DNA of 64,000 nucleotides. Origin: Gammaproteobacteria bacterium. Its GTDB lineage: Bacteria; Pseudomonadota; Gammaproteobacteria; Pseudomonadales; Azotimanducaceae. The position numbers and the translations under genes were made by a program. The notes beneath the pieces are model-generated. The model made no database searches. It saw only the letters and a program-made list of their open reading frames with translations, and was not told the origin of the DNA. Positions 9,901 through 19,145 of the stretch are shown piece by piece. The number at the start of each line of letters is the position of its first letter. Positions within the stretch are counted from its first letter, which is position 1. The DNA is taken from the NCBI GenBank assembly GCA_002708765.1, contig PAPD01000012.1, positions 27,283 through 91,282 on the forward strand, written 5' to 3'.

Positions 9901-10165
9901 TAGATATTTTAAAGCCATTTTTTATCGGTTAGATAAGCTAGGTTCTAATTTCGATAAGGAACGGAAGCGCATAGAAAAAATCTCGTATTGGTGGGCTAGA
10001 TATTCGGAATTAGGCGGTCATTGTAGTGAAAAAATCCGTAATTTTCGTTGGCTACTTGAAGAATACAGGATATCTTTGTTTGCGCAGGTGATTGGAACTA
10101 AAATTTCTGTTTCGGAGAAAAGGTTAGAGAAGGAATGGTCCGCAATAATTCAAGAGAATACATGA
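6926..10165 (+). CDS. hrpA: ATP-dependent RNA helicase HrpA, C-terminal part downstream of frameshift (DEVH box encoded in this frame from ~6887)
   Basis: In-frame read-back gives [24 protein letters not shown]; '[20 protein letters not shown]', DUF3418-type C-terminus. Confidence 0.88.
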   Translation: [1079 protein letters not shown]

Positions 10166-10836
10166 AATTTTTCGCGTTCGTGTTTTTTTTCTTAAATCCT
10201 GGTGTTTTGTTCGCGAGCGATGATCCGTTCGAATCTGCTAACCGGAAGGTTCACGGTTTCAATGAATTTGCTGACCAGAGAGTTCTTAAACCGGCGGCGA
10301 GATTTTATGAGAATGTTTTCCCCCGTTTTGCCAGAGTTGGTGTCACCAATTTTTTTTCGAATCTTTCGAATGTTAATGGCGGGATAAATAGTGCATTGCA
10401 GTGGAAGCCGGGTGAGTCTTTCCGGGAATTTGCTCGGCTCTGTATTAATACGACATTTGGAATAGGAGGTCTTTTTGATCCGGCCTCTAGGCTTGGAATA
10501 CCAGATGGAGAGGAAGATTTTGGGCAGACTCTCGCGGTCTGGGGTCTTCCTGAAGGTGCTTATATTGTCATCCCGTTTTTTGGGCCAAGTACTATAAAAA
10601 ATGGGATGGGTTCAGTTTTTGACTTGGTGTTGGATCCGATGAGACTTTACAGACCTTTTGGTCACCAGGTTGCGTTTTCTTCTGTTGATATATTGAATAA
10701 CAGAGCAGAGTTGCTCGCCGTTGAAGGGGTCGTTTTTGGTGATAAATATCTATTTTACAAGAATGCCTATCTTCAGAGACGGGAATATCTTGAGCTCGAT
10801 GGTGAGATAGAAGATGCTTTTGACGATGAGTTTTAA
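10162..10836 (+). CDS. mlaA: MlaA/VacJ family outer-membrane lipid asymmetry protein
   Basis: 'DPFESANRKVHGFNEFADQRVLKP', 'NTTFGIGGLFDPASRLGIP', 'EEDFGQTLAVWGLPEGAYIVIPFFGPST'; ATGA overlap with hrpA. Confidence 0.92.
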   Translation: MKFFAFVFFFLNPGVLFASDDPFESANRKVHGFNEFADQRVLKPAARFYENVFPRFARVGVTNFFSNLSNVNGGINSALQWKPGESFREFARLCINTTFGIGGLFDPASRLGIPDGEEDFGQTLAVWGLPEGAYIVIPFFGPSTIKNGMGSVFDLVLDPMRLYRPFGHQVAFSSVDILNNRAELLAVEGVVFGDKYLFYKNAYLQRREYLELDGEIEDAFDDEF

Positions 10837-11285
10837 TCTGGCCGGGATTTTATCTTGAGTCTGATAAAATCTGAGTGATCTATGTGAATCAGATCTGCTA
10901 CCCGTCTTATAATATGATCTTCGTATCTATCTAACCTCCCGTCCGCGTATGCTACCTGCCACATCGAGCGAATAAGGTGCTCTTTTTCCTGCCTCGAAAA
11001 TTCTCGATTTATCAGGCTGGTAAACTGATAAAGATCGTGTGCCTCTTCCGATTTGTCTTGAGCCGCTTCAAGAATGTCCCTTGCTTCTTCGCTGTCTTCG
11101 CCAAGTTTTGCTAAGAGAATGTCCTCGATTATATGGAGTTCGCTTTGTTCTTTTTTTTCATCTGAACGTGCGACTTCAAGCATCAGAGCAGTTGCTGCTA
11201 ACAGTAGGGATGAGCTCGAAATATTTTCGGTTTTGGGTTCCCGTCTGATTTTTTCATCGAAATATTCGAATAACCGGTTAAGCAT
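10833..11285 (-). CDS. TerB-like (tellurite-resistance TerB superfamily) protein
   Basis: 'ATALMLEVARSDEKKEQSELHIIEDIL', 'MWQVAYADGRLDRYEDHIIRRVADLIHI' repeats. Confidence 0.85.
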   Translation of the reverse strand: MLNRLFEYFDEKIRREPKTENISSSSLLLAATALMLEVARSDEKKEQSELHIIEDILLAKLGEDSEEARDILEAAQDKSEEAHDLYQFTSLINREFSRQEKEHLIRSMWQVAYADGRLDRYEDHIIRRVADLIHIDHSDFIRLKIKSRPD

Positions 11286-12252
11286 GATCTTTCTCTATAT
11301 TTTTCTTGAGTTGATTAATTGTTGAATGCAATTTAAGTGCGTTAGGTGAGTCGTCGCACATAAGAGAATTAAGTTCTCTGCGAAAACTAGCAGCTTTTCG
11401 AATCCCATGAAAAAGACCTGCAAGGTGTTTTGCCATATGCCTCAAAGGTGTTCCTTTCGAAAGCTGGTATTCCATGTAATTTCCGTAACTTGTTATGACC
11501 TTAGCCATTTCAAGTTTTTCTCCACCAAAGATTTCTTTATCTAGCTCATGCATAATCATCGGGTTCTTGTATGCCGCTCTTCCTAGCATAACTCCCGCGT
11601 AGTTTTTCAAAAGCCTTTTAGCCTCTTCATAGTCCCTTATTCCTCCATTTAAGAAAAAACTGGCATCGGAAAACTCTTCCTGGATCTTTTTGACATAGTC
11701 ATATCTTAGAGGCGGGACTTCCCGGTTCTGCCTAGGAGTCAATCCTTTGAGGATGGCGATTCTTGCATGAACGAAGAAATTCCGACAACCGGCTTCGTAT
11801 AAGGAACTAATGAAATCATGAAAAAAGCCGTAGCTGGTATTTTGGTTCACCCCTATTCTCGATTTTATGGTAACGGGAATTTCCACTGTTTCTTTGATAG
11901 CTCTATAGCAATCTGCTGATAATTTCGGTCTCTCCATCATGCAGGCTCCGATGCCAGCATTCTGGACCCGATCACTCGGGCAACCGCAGTTAAGATTTAC
12001 TTCTTGATATCCCGCAGTTTCTGCCAGTGCCGCGGCATAGGCTAGTTCCTTTGGGTTGTTACCCCCTAGCTGGATTCCAACAGGCTCATCGGCGGAGTGT
12101 ATGAGCAATTTTTCGTGATCACCAAAAAAAAGTGCAGATGAAGTAATCATTTCACTGTACAGCATGGAATTTTTTGTAATCAGGCGGAAAAGATATCTGC
12201 AGTGACGGTCGGTATACCCCATCATGGGAGCTACGCTTAGTGTTCTGTTCAT
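11278..12252 (-). CDS. dusA: tRNA-dihydrouridine(20/20a) synthase DusA
   Basis: 'LSVAPMMGYTDRHCRYLFRLI', 'LNCGCPSDRVQNAGIGACMM', 'HARIAILKGLTPRQNREVPPL'. Confidence 0.94.
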   Translation of the reverse strand: MNRTLSVAPMMGYTDRHCRYLFRLITKNSMLYSEMITSSALFFGDHEKLLIHSADEPVGIQLGGNNPKELAYAAALAETAGYQEVNLNCGCPSDRVQNAGIGACMMERPKLSADCYRAIKETVEIPVTIKSRIGVNQNTSYGFFHDFISSLYEAGCRNFFVHARIAILKGLTPRQNREVPPLRYDYVKKIQEEFSDASFFLNGGIRDYEEAKRLLKNYAGVMLGRAAYKNPMIMHELDKEIFGGEKLEMAKVITSYGNYMEYQLSKGTPLRHMAKHLAGLFHGIRKAASFRRELNSLMCDDSPNALKLHSTINQLKKNIEKDHA

Positions 12253-12322
12253 CGCCTATTTTATTAATCTTTTGAAGCTCTTAGTGTAACATCACCGTCT
12301 ATCTTATTGTATTTCACTCTAT

Positions 12323-13807
12323 ATGAACGTCAGAACACGAGTTGCGCCTTCACCCACTGGTGATCCACATGTTGGAACCGCCTATATGGCTCTTTTTAGC
12401 TATTGTTTTGCCAAAAAGAACGGTGGGGAATTCATCCTTCGTATAGAGGACACTGACGGTGACCGAAGTTCCAAGGAATCTGAAAAAAGTATTATGGACG
12501 CGCTGAAGTGGTTGGGTCTGGACTGGGATGAAGGTCCAGGGAAGGGCGGTCCGCATGAACCTTATCGTCAGAGCCAAAGAAAAGTTATCTATGAAAAGTA
12601 TGCCGAGGAACTCTTGCAGTCAGGAAATGCTTTTCGCTGTTTCTGTTCGAAAGACCGGCTGGATGACCTGAGAAAAACCCAGATCACCGAAGGAAACACG
12701 AGCCGATATGATGGGGCTTGTCTCGGACTTTCGGATGAAGTGGTAGCGCAGAAACTCCGTGATCGGGAATCCTATGTCATAAGGATGAAAGTTCCGGAAT
12801 CCGGAACTTGTGTTGTTCACGATGAATTGAGAGAACGCATTGAAATTGCGTGGGATCAGATAGATATGCAGGTTCTGATTAAGGCCGATGGCAGTCCCAC
12901 TTACCATTTCGCCGTGGTGGTAGATGATCATCTGATGGGGATCACTCACATCATCAGAGGCGAGGAATGGATTAATTCGGCGCCCAAACATATATTGCTC
13001 TACCAGTATCTTGGTTGGGACATGCCTAGACTTATTCACATGCCGCTTCTAAGGAATCCCGATAAAAGCAAGCTGAGCAAACGAAAAAATCCGACTGCGG
13101 TAGGCTTTTACAAAGATATGGGTTTTATGCCTGAGGCTGTCTTGAATTACCTGGGCATGTTGGGCTGGAGTATGCCTGATGGAGAAGAGAAATTTTCTCT
13201 CGATGAAATGGTGGCCAATTTTGATCTTGATCGGCTAACCCTTGGTGCGCCCGTTTTTGATATCGACAAGCTGAAGTGGCTGAATGGGCTCTGGTTGCGT
13301 TCACTTGATGCTGCTGAGTATGAACTTAAGCTGGCAACCTGGTTGAGAGAGCGATCTGAGCTCCATGAAGTGATTCCGCTTATTAAGGAGAGAATAGATA
13401 TTTTTGCGGAAATGGCCCCACTGTCTGGATTTTTGTTCGAAGGGATGCCTTCTTTATCTCCTGATCTTTTCGAGTCAAAAAAGCTTGATAGGGAAGATAC
13501 CTTGAAGGTCCTCCAGTTCTCGTTGTGGCGATTGGAAAATGAAAAGTCCTGGTCAAGCCAGAGTATTCAGGATCTTTTTTCCGGTCTCGCGGAAGACATG
13601 GGCTTAAAAATAAGAGATTTTCTTGCGCCGGTTTTTATAGCCATCTCGGGAAAGTCTGTCTCGCCTCCACTTTTCCAGTCAATGGTTCTTCTCGGATCTG
13701 ATATCTGCAAGGCAAGATTAAAACATTCCATAGGTGTTCTCGGCGGTATCTCTAAAAAACATCTGAAACGATTAGAGAAGTCCTATGAAGAAATGAATCG
13801 TGGATAG
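12323..13807 (+). CDS. gltX: Glutamate--tRNA ligase
   Basis: 'RVAPSPTGDPHVGTAYMALF', 'LRIEDTD', 'LLRNPDKSKLSKRKNPTAV'. Confidence 0.96.
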   Translation: MNVRTRVAPSPTGDPHVGTAYMALFSYCFAKKNGGEFILRIEDTDGDRSSKESEKSIMDALKWLGLDWDEGPGKGGPHEPYRQSQRKVIYEKYAEELLQSGNAFRCFCSKDRLDDLRKTQITEGNTSRYDGACLGLSDEVVAQKLRDRESYVIRMKVPESGTCVVHDELRERIEIAWDQIDMQVLIKADGSPTYHFAVVVDDHLMGITHIIRGEEWINSAPKHILLYQYLGWDMPRLIHMPLLRNPDKSKLSKRKNPTAVGFYKDMGFMPEAVLNYLGMLGWSMPDGEEKFSLDEMVANFDLDRLTLGAPVFDIDKLKWLNGLWLRSLDAAEYELKLATWLRERSELHEVIPLIKERIDIFAEMAPLSGFLFEGMPSLSPDLFESKKLDREDTLKVLQFSLWRLENEKSWSSQSIQDLFSGLAEDMGLKIRDFLAPVFIAISGKSVSPPLFQSMVLLGSDICKARLKHSIGVLGGISKKHLKRLEKSYEEMNRG

Positions 13808-13860
13808 ATAGAAGAGAGAGAAGATACAAAAAAGACCCTATCTTTCCTGTCTAACTTTAT

Positions 13861-15468
13861 TTAAGTTTTCTCCTGTTCGAACCAGTCTCGCAAAACGTAC
13901 TTCTGTATTTTGGTTGAAGACATCGGCCACTCTTTCACGAACCTAACATGTCGAGGAATTTTGAAGCTAGCTATTTTCCCTCTACAGAAACTGATGATCT
14001 CTGGTTCTTCAGATGAAGCTCCTTCGTCAAGTTCAATGTAGGCGCAAGCGACTTCGAAAAGTCGTTCGTCAGGAACTCCTATGACCTGAGCTATTTTGAC
14101 GGCGGGGTGAGTGGATAACAATGATTCGATCTCTATTGCCGCGACGTTTTCTCCTCCTACTTTGAGCATGTCTTTAATTCGTCCATGAAATTCTATATCT
14201 CCGTCTTGGTCTAGTAAGCCCAGATCGCCTGTTCTAAACCATCCATCTATAAAAGCTTCTTCGTTCTTCTCAGGCGCTTTGTAATAGCCGTCGAATACCG
14301 AATATCCCTTTAATACAATCTCACCTTTTTCGCCAGCGGGTTTTTCGTCTCCATTCTCAGGATCGATAATTTTTGCTAGAAGACCTGGCATAGGTTTTCC
14401 GCAGGTATTCAGACGCTTTTCAAGGCTGTCTTCCGGGTGGTTATATGCTATAACGCCACCGGCTTCGGTTAGTCCGTAAGCGCCTGTTTGGACAGCTTGA
14501 GGAAAGGCATCCTGGAAGTTCCTCAATAGCTCCGGGGGAGCGACATTGTTTATTCGTTTCAGGCTTGAAAGATCCGCTTGGGAGAAATAAGGGTGATTTA
14601 TCATTTCCATGGTGATTGTCGGGAATGAAGGGAAGGCTACGGTCACCCGTTCTTTTTCCATCATTTTCAAAGACAGTTCAGGTTCTACGTGCTGCATAGA
14701 CATCATCGCAGCGCCTGCATCCATGCAACAGATCAGTGGCAATATTGATGCCATATGAAACATGGGAAGGGGCGCCCAGAAGCGATCCGATTCTTCCAGA
14801 AAATATCGGGACCGGTTCATGTTCATCCCGTTTCGGACTAGCACTTCGTGGTTTAGTGGACATCCTTTAGGGTTGGCGGTAGTGCCTGATGTGTACATCA
14901 TAATAGCCGGTTGTCTTACGCTGACCTGTTGTCGCATTAAATCTATGTTTTTTTTTGGTATTTTTTCTCCGTTTTGAACGAATTCCTTGTCGTTAATAAA
15001 TCCGGTGCAGTCATCGCCTATCATTACTATATGTTTTAAAAGAGGCGATCGTTTTTCTTTAATGGCATCCTTGATGAGTTTCTCGAAGTCAGCGTATTCG
15101 GATATAGCGTCATGGGTCACAACTAGTTCAATATCAGCATTATCAAGTACGTAGGCCAATTCAGGGGGTTTATATCTAGCATTTATAGGCACTGCCATGG
15201 CTCCGATGAATTGGGCCGCGAATAAATATTCGATGTATTCGATGGTGTTTGCCATGAGAATTCCCAGATGGCTACCAGGTTCTAATCCGGCTGCTGCTAG
15301 GGCTCTTGCTCGATCGTAGGCCCGTTCTTTCAATTGTTCGTAAGAGACTCGATTGTCTGGGAAAATCAGTGCGGGATTTTCTCCGAACTTTTCTGCGGAC
15401 TTAATTAAAAGATCGCCAAGGGTTGTGAATTCTGTAAAACTCTGCATTAAGTGACCTAAGATAATCAA
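13861..15468 (-). CDS. AMP-dependent acyl-CoA synthetase/ligase
   Basis: 'IMMYTSGTTANPKGCPLNH', 'GAYGLTEAGG', 'GWFRTGDLGLLDQDGDIEFHGRIKDMLKVGGENV'. Confidence 0.92.
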   Translation of the reverse strand: MIILGHLMQSFTEFTTLGDLLIKSAEKFGENPALIFPDNRVSYEQLKERAYDRARALAAAGLEPGSHLGILMANTIEYIEYLFAAQFIGAMAVPINARYKPPELAYVLDNADIELVVTHDAISEYADFEKLIKDAIKEKRSPLLKHIVMIGDDCTGFINDKEFVQNGEKIPKKNIDLMRQQVSVRQPAIMMYTSGTTANPKGCPLNHEVLVRNGMNMNRSRYFLEESDRFWAPLPMFHMASILPLICCMDAGAAMMSMQHVEPELSLKMMEKERVTVAFPSFPTITMEMINHPYFSQADLSSLKRINNVAPPELLRNFQDAFPQAVQTGAYGLTEAGGVIAYNHPEDSLEKRLNTCGKPMPGLLAKIIDPENGDEKPAGEKGEIVLKGYSVFDGYYKAPEKNEEAFIDGWFRTGDLGLLDQDGDIEFHGRIKDMLKVGGENVAAIEIESLLSTHPAVKIAQVIGVPDERLFEVACAYIELDEGASSEEPEIISFCRGKIASFKIPRHVRFVKEWPMSSTKIQKYVLRDWFEQEKT

Positions 15469-15511
15469 ATTCTGCTAATGAGAACCGAATTTCAGTTAAA
15501 AGCCAAGTCCC

Positions 15512-15802
15512 GTGCCAGATTTTTCTGAAATTGTTAGTGAAAGACTAACTCGGCCAATTCTCCAGTTATGTGAGCTTTTTGCTGAGGAGGGTGCGCTTGA
15601 CCAGTACACTTTTTTTTCAGGAATTTCAAATATGTTGAGAGACCCCTCGGATGAACCAATGATATTGGCTGCGACTATAGAGCTTTCCAGGTGCGCGTTT
15701 CTAGGGTTCGTATATAGCCGGGAAGCTCAGACGAGAATAGACAAGATACTCGAAGATGCAATCGACATTGCCTATACAATGAGCGCCTCCGATGTTAACT
15801 GA
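15512..15802 (+). CDS. Hypothetical protein (96 aa)
   Basis: GTG-start ORF between two annotated blocks; no recognised motif. Confidence 0.55.
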   Translation: MPDFSEIVSERLTRPILQLCELFAEEGALDQYTFFSGISNMLRDPSDEPMILAATIELSRCAFLGFVYSREAQTRIDKILEDAIDIAYTMSASDVN

Positions 15803-15984
15803 ACTGGAACAACGGTACTAATAATGATCAGCTTCTCTGCTAGATAGAAAGAATAGATTTCCTTGGATTAGATTCATTGTTCTTTCTCCCTGATGGCGAG
15901 TTGTACCTTGGTCGTTTTTTGAGGTATGTTCTGAAACAAGTAAAAAAACTTGAAGTATAATTGTCATTTTAAACAGGAGCGATA

Positions 15985-16566
15985 ATGGCTGCAGAAGATC
16001 ACGAAATAGTTTCAATTTATGGACATAGCTTGGACCAGAGAGATCTGCTGATGGATATGGCGCCTGAGTGCGTTCTCATGTGGGCTACTAAGGATGGATG
16101 GCCTGTGGGAGTCGTGCATTCTTACGTGTGGCATGACCAGAAGATCTGGATTACGTTTGCCGCGCATAGACATCGTGCTGAAGCGATTAGGAGAGACAAT
16201 CGTGTTTCAGTTACGGTTAGCGGCAGGACCTCCCAGGATCCGGAATGCCCCAAGGGGCAGCTGACCGCTAAGGGGCTAGCTCAGTTTCATGATGATGAAG
16301 AAACGAAGAAATGGTTTTACAGAGCTTTGTCTAGAAAGGTTTCTCCGAATGACAAAGACGGAGAAAATTCATTCTATAATCTTCTTGACTCTCCTTTGAG
16401 AACAATAATCTCTATAGAAGTCGTGAAATGGATATCTTTTGATGCGGACAAATCTCACAGAGATAGATTAGGCTCGTTAAAAGAAGAAGAAAAAACACCG
16501 AGACTGAGCTCTGATGCCGACCGAATGAACGAAGAAAGAAAAAGAAGAGGACTCGAACCGAGGTAG
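15985..16566 (+). CDS. Pyridoxamine 5'-phosphate oxidase-like (PPOX split-barrel) family protein
   Basis: 'WATKDGWPVGVVHSYVWHDQKIWITFAAHRHRAEAIRRDNRVSVTVSG'. Confidence 0.82.
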   Translation: MAAEDHEIVSIYGHSLDQRDLLMDMAPECVLMWATKDGWPVGVVHSYVWHDQKIWITFAAHRHRAEAIRRDNRVSVTVSGRTSQDPECPKGQLTAKGLAQFHDDEETKKWFYRALSRKVSPNDKDGENSFYNLLDSPLRTIISIEVVKWISFDADKSHRDRLGSLKEEEKTPRLSSDADRMNEERKRRGLEPR

Positions 16567-16571
16567 AACCT

Positions 16572-16982
16572 ATGAGTAAAGAATTAGAAGATCGTTTGGC
16601 GGTACAGGATGTCATGTTGCATTACGCTTCGACGGTAGATGAAAAAAATTACGCTGGATATAAAGCATTGTTTGCGGAAGATGTAGTTGTAGTGGGCATG
16701 GGCGGTGAAGACATGCACGGAATAGAGGAATATTACCCATGGTGGAAAGAGGCTCTGGATAAATACGCAAATACGCAGCATATGCTTAGCCCTACATTTG
16801 CAATTATTGAAGAAGACATGGCGTATACCCGCACCGATGTGCAGGCGCTTCATTTTTTTCCCGGAGATTCGGAGACAACGATGATTTTCTGGGGAACCTA
16901 TAAAACTGATATGAGGCGTATAGATGGTGTGTGGAAAATTTCCCGGCATGAACTTATAGCTAGAGGGCTTAAGCAGAGCTGA
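16572..16982 (+). CDS. SnoaL-like / NTF2-fold family protein
   Basis: 'DRLAVQDVMLHYASTVDEKNYAGYKALFAEDVVVVGMGG...WKISRHELIARG'. Confidence 0.82.
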   Translation: MSKELEDRLAVQDVMLHYASTVDEKNYAGYKALFAEDVVVVGMGGEDMHGIEEYYPWWKEALDKYANTQHMLSPTFAIIEEDMAYTRTDVQALHFFPGDSETTMIFWGTYKTDMRRIDGVWKISRHELIARGLKQS

Positions 16983-17063
16983 GTAGATTCGAGTTCTCTT
17001 CTGGAATTGTCAGGAATCTGAGAGTTACGGTAATGATAAAATTCATATTCTGGAGAGTTTCCA

Positions 17064-17840
17064 ATGATAGATCTTGACCTCCAAGGTAAGACCGCCGTTG
17101 TGACTGGCGCAAGTTTAGGGATTGGAGAGGCTATTTCGAGAGAGATCGCTGATATGGGAGCGAGGGTTTTCTGTTGCGCGAGAAATGCCGAAGCTCTGGA
17201 TCAAATTTCTTCATACTCTGAGAAAATCACCGGGATTGTTGCGGATCTGGGAGATAGAGAATCGACGGAGTCGTTTCTGAGTTCGGTTGAAAAACAGGCC
17301 TCAGGAGTTGATATAGTAATAAACAATGTCGGAGCTTCACCCTCAAGAAACTTTTTATACATGACTGACGAAGAGTGGGAAGACCTTCATGAGCTTAACC
17401 TGATGTCGGCTGTACGATGCACCCGGAAATTCCTTCCGAATATGAGAGAGAAAAAATGGGGCCGAGTGATCATGATTGCGACGACAGCGGCAAAATACCC
17501 TAGCGCTGCGCTAATAGATTATGGTGCTACAAAAGCTGCACTCATATCGGTAAGTAAATCTTTGGCAAGAAAATATGGAAGAGATGGTGTTCTGGTTAAC
17601 TCGGTTTTACCGGGGTTAATTCACACTGCTATGTGGGAGCGAGCAGCCGAAGAAATTGCAGAAGCTAACAAAATCAGTGCAGATCAGGTGATAAAAAATA
17701 ACGGCAAGTCTGTTCCGGTGGGTCGATATGGCACCTCTGAAGAGGTTTCTTCTCTGGTAGCTTTTTTGTGTACCAATTCCGCTTCATACGTTAACGGTAC
17801 CGCCATTGAAGTAGACGGAGGTTCTTCGGTTCATATATGA
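17064..17840 (+). CDS. SDR family oxidoreductase
   Basis: 'TGASLGIGEAI', 'NNVGASP', 'YGATKAALISVSKSLA', 'VDGGSS'. Confidence 0.93.
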   Translation: MIDLDLQGKTAVVTGASLGIGEAISREIADMGARVFCCARNAEALDQISSYSEKITGIVADLGDRESTESFLSSVEKQASGVDIVINNVGASPSRNFLYMTDEEWEDLHELNLMSAVRCTRKFLPNMREKKWGRVIMIATTAAKYPSAALIDYGATKAALISVSKSLARKYGRDGVLVNSVLPGLIHTAMWERAAEEIAEANKISADQVIKNNGKSVPVGRYGTSEEVSSLVAFLCTNSASYVNGTAIEVDGGSSVHI

Positions 17841-17918
17841 CATCTTCAGTGGTGCCGAAGGAATTTGTGATGTTCAGTGCTCTATGAGTCTGAATAGTTC
17901 TTTACAAAGGGTATAGAA

Positions 17919-18959
17919 ATGATAGAAACGGAGCTGGGAGTGGCTAGACCTAGTGTATATTTCGAGGAGCAGTTTAAATCCTTGCCCAAACTAGAGAACA
18001 AGACAGTAGCGATTACCGGGACGACATCGGGGACAGGTTACGTTGCCGCGGAGACCTTTGGGAGGCTTGGAGCCAGGGTAATTCTTTTGAACCGCCCATC
18101 TGCAAGAGCGGACAAGACCTTACATGTTTTGCAAAGCATAGGTTTGCCAGGTTCCTTTTATCAAGTAGATTGCGACCTGCAAAGTTTTGAATCCGTAAGA
18201 TCTTCTTTACCAAAAATAGAGGCCTTATGTGAGCAGGGTCTTGACGTTCTATGCAACAATGCCGGAGTGATGGCACTTGAGGACACTGCTACAGTGGATG
18301 GATTTGATATCCAGATGCAAACTAATCACCTCTCTCATTTTTTGCTGACTAAACTTGTTTTTCCTTTTCTAGAAAAAGCTGAAAGTTTAAGAGGGGAGGC
18401 CCGCATCGTTAATCATTCGAGCATGGCTAGATTAATGGTAAAGAGGCTTGAGTCTAAATATATGGAAAAAAGAGGGGGTGATCTTGGAGGTAATGGCTCT
18501 CTGATGCTGCTATTTCCAGGCGGGCGATGGATTCGTTACGGGCAGTCTAAATTAGCCAACGCGGCTTTTACTTCCTGTTTGCACGAAAAGTTAAAGATCA
18601 GAAAATCAAATATTAAGGCTGTGGTGGCACATCCGGGGGTAGCCGACACGGATCTGCAAAGGACCACCGTAAAAGATGTTGGTGGGCGGAGCTGGTTGAA
18701 CAGATCTTTCCTTGACATGGTGTTTCGGGTATACATCAAGATGGGACAATCGAAGGAAGACGGCGCTTTGGGCATTATAAAATCCATGGCTGATCCCGTT
18801 GTCCGATCTGGAGAATTTATTGGCCCGGGGATGACCATGGCAGCTATGAAAGGACCTGCATTGTCATACCCCTTAGAGGGCTATTACGATAATGTTGAAA
18901 CTCGAGAGTTGCTCTGGACTAAAAGCTGTGAGGCAATCGAGGATGATTTTGTTATCTAA
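17919..18959 (+). CDS. SDR family NAD(P)-dependent oxidoreductase, retinol dehydrogenase/protochlorophyllide reductase-like
   Basis: 'ITGTTSGTGYVAAETF', 'LCNNAGVMA', 'RYGQSKLANAAF', 'VVAHPGVADTDL'. Confidence 0.88.
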   Translation: MIETELGVARPSVYFEEQFKSLPKLENKTVAITGTTSGTGYVAAETFGRLGARVILLNRPSARADKTLHVLQSIGLPGSFYQVDCDLQSFESVRSSLPKIEALCEQGLDVLCNNAGVMALEDTATVDGFDIQMQTNHLSHFLLTKLVFPFLEKAESLRGEARIVNHSSMARLMVKRLESKYMEKRGGDLGGNGSLMLLFPGGRWIRYGQSKLANAAFTSCLHEKLKIRKSNIKAVVAHPGVADTDLQRTTVKDVGGRSWLNRSFLDMVFRVYIKMGQSKEDGALGIIKSMADPVVRSGEFIGPGMTMAAMKGPALSYPLEGYYDNVETRELLWTKSCEAIEDDFVI

Positions 18960-19106
18960 AGACAGTTTTCGGCTAGCCAGATTTTAATTTCGATTCTAAA
19001 TTTCTCAATGTCGTCTCGAATATTTTAGGAGAGATAGGCCTTTATTAACTCCTGATCGTTCAAACAACTTTATGAATAAGAAGGGACTTTCTATCATGAA
19101 GAACTC

Positions 19107-19138
19107 GGCCCCAAATTAAAGCTAGTTAATTTGGGGCC
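19107..19138. terminator. 13-bp perfect inverted repeat (GGCCCCAAATTAA-AGCTAG-TTAATTTGGGGCC) between convergent genes, candidate bidirectional terminator
   Basis: Perfect 13-bp arms, 6-nt loop, between stops at 18959(+) and 19146(-); no obvious T-tract. Confidence 0.6.
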
Positions 19139-19145
19139 CTAGTCA

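Noticed and set aside
10833-11285. TerB-like gene as evidence of tellurite resistance or a Ter stress cluster
   Set aside because: Single TerB-fold protein overlapping dusA; no terA/C/D/E/Z neighbours.
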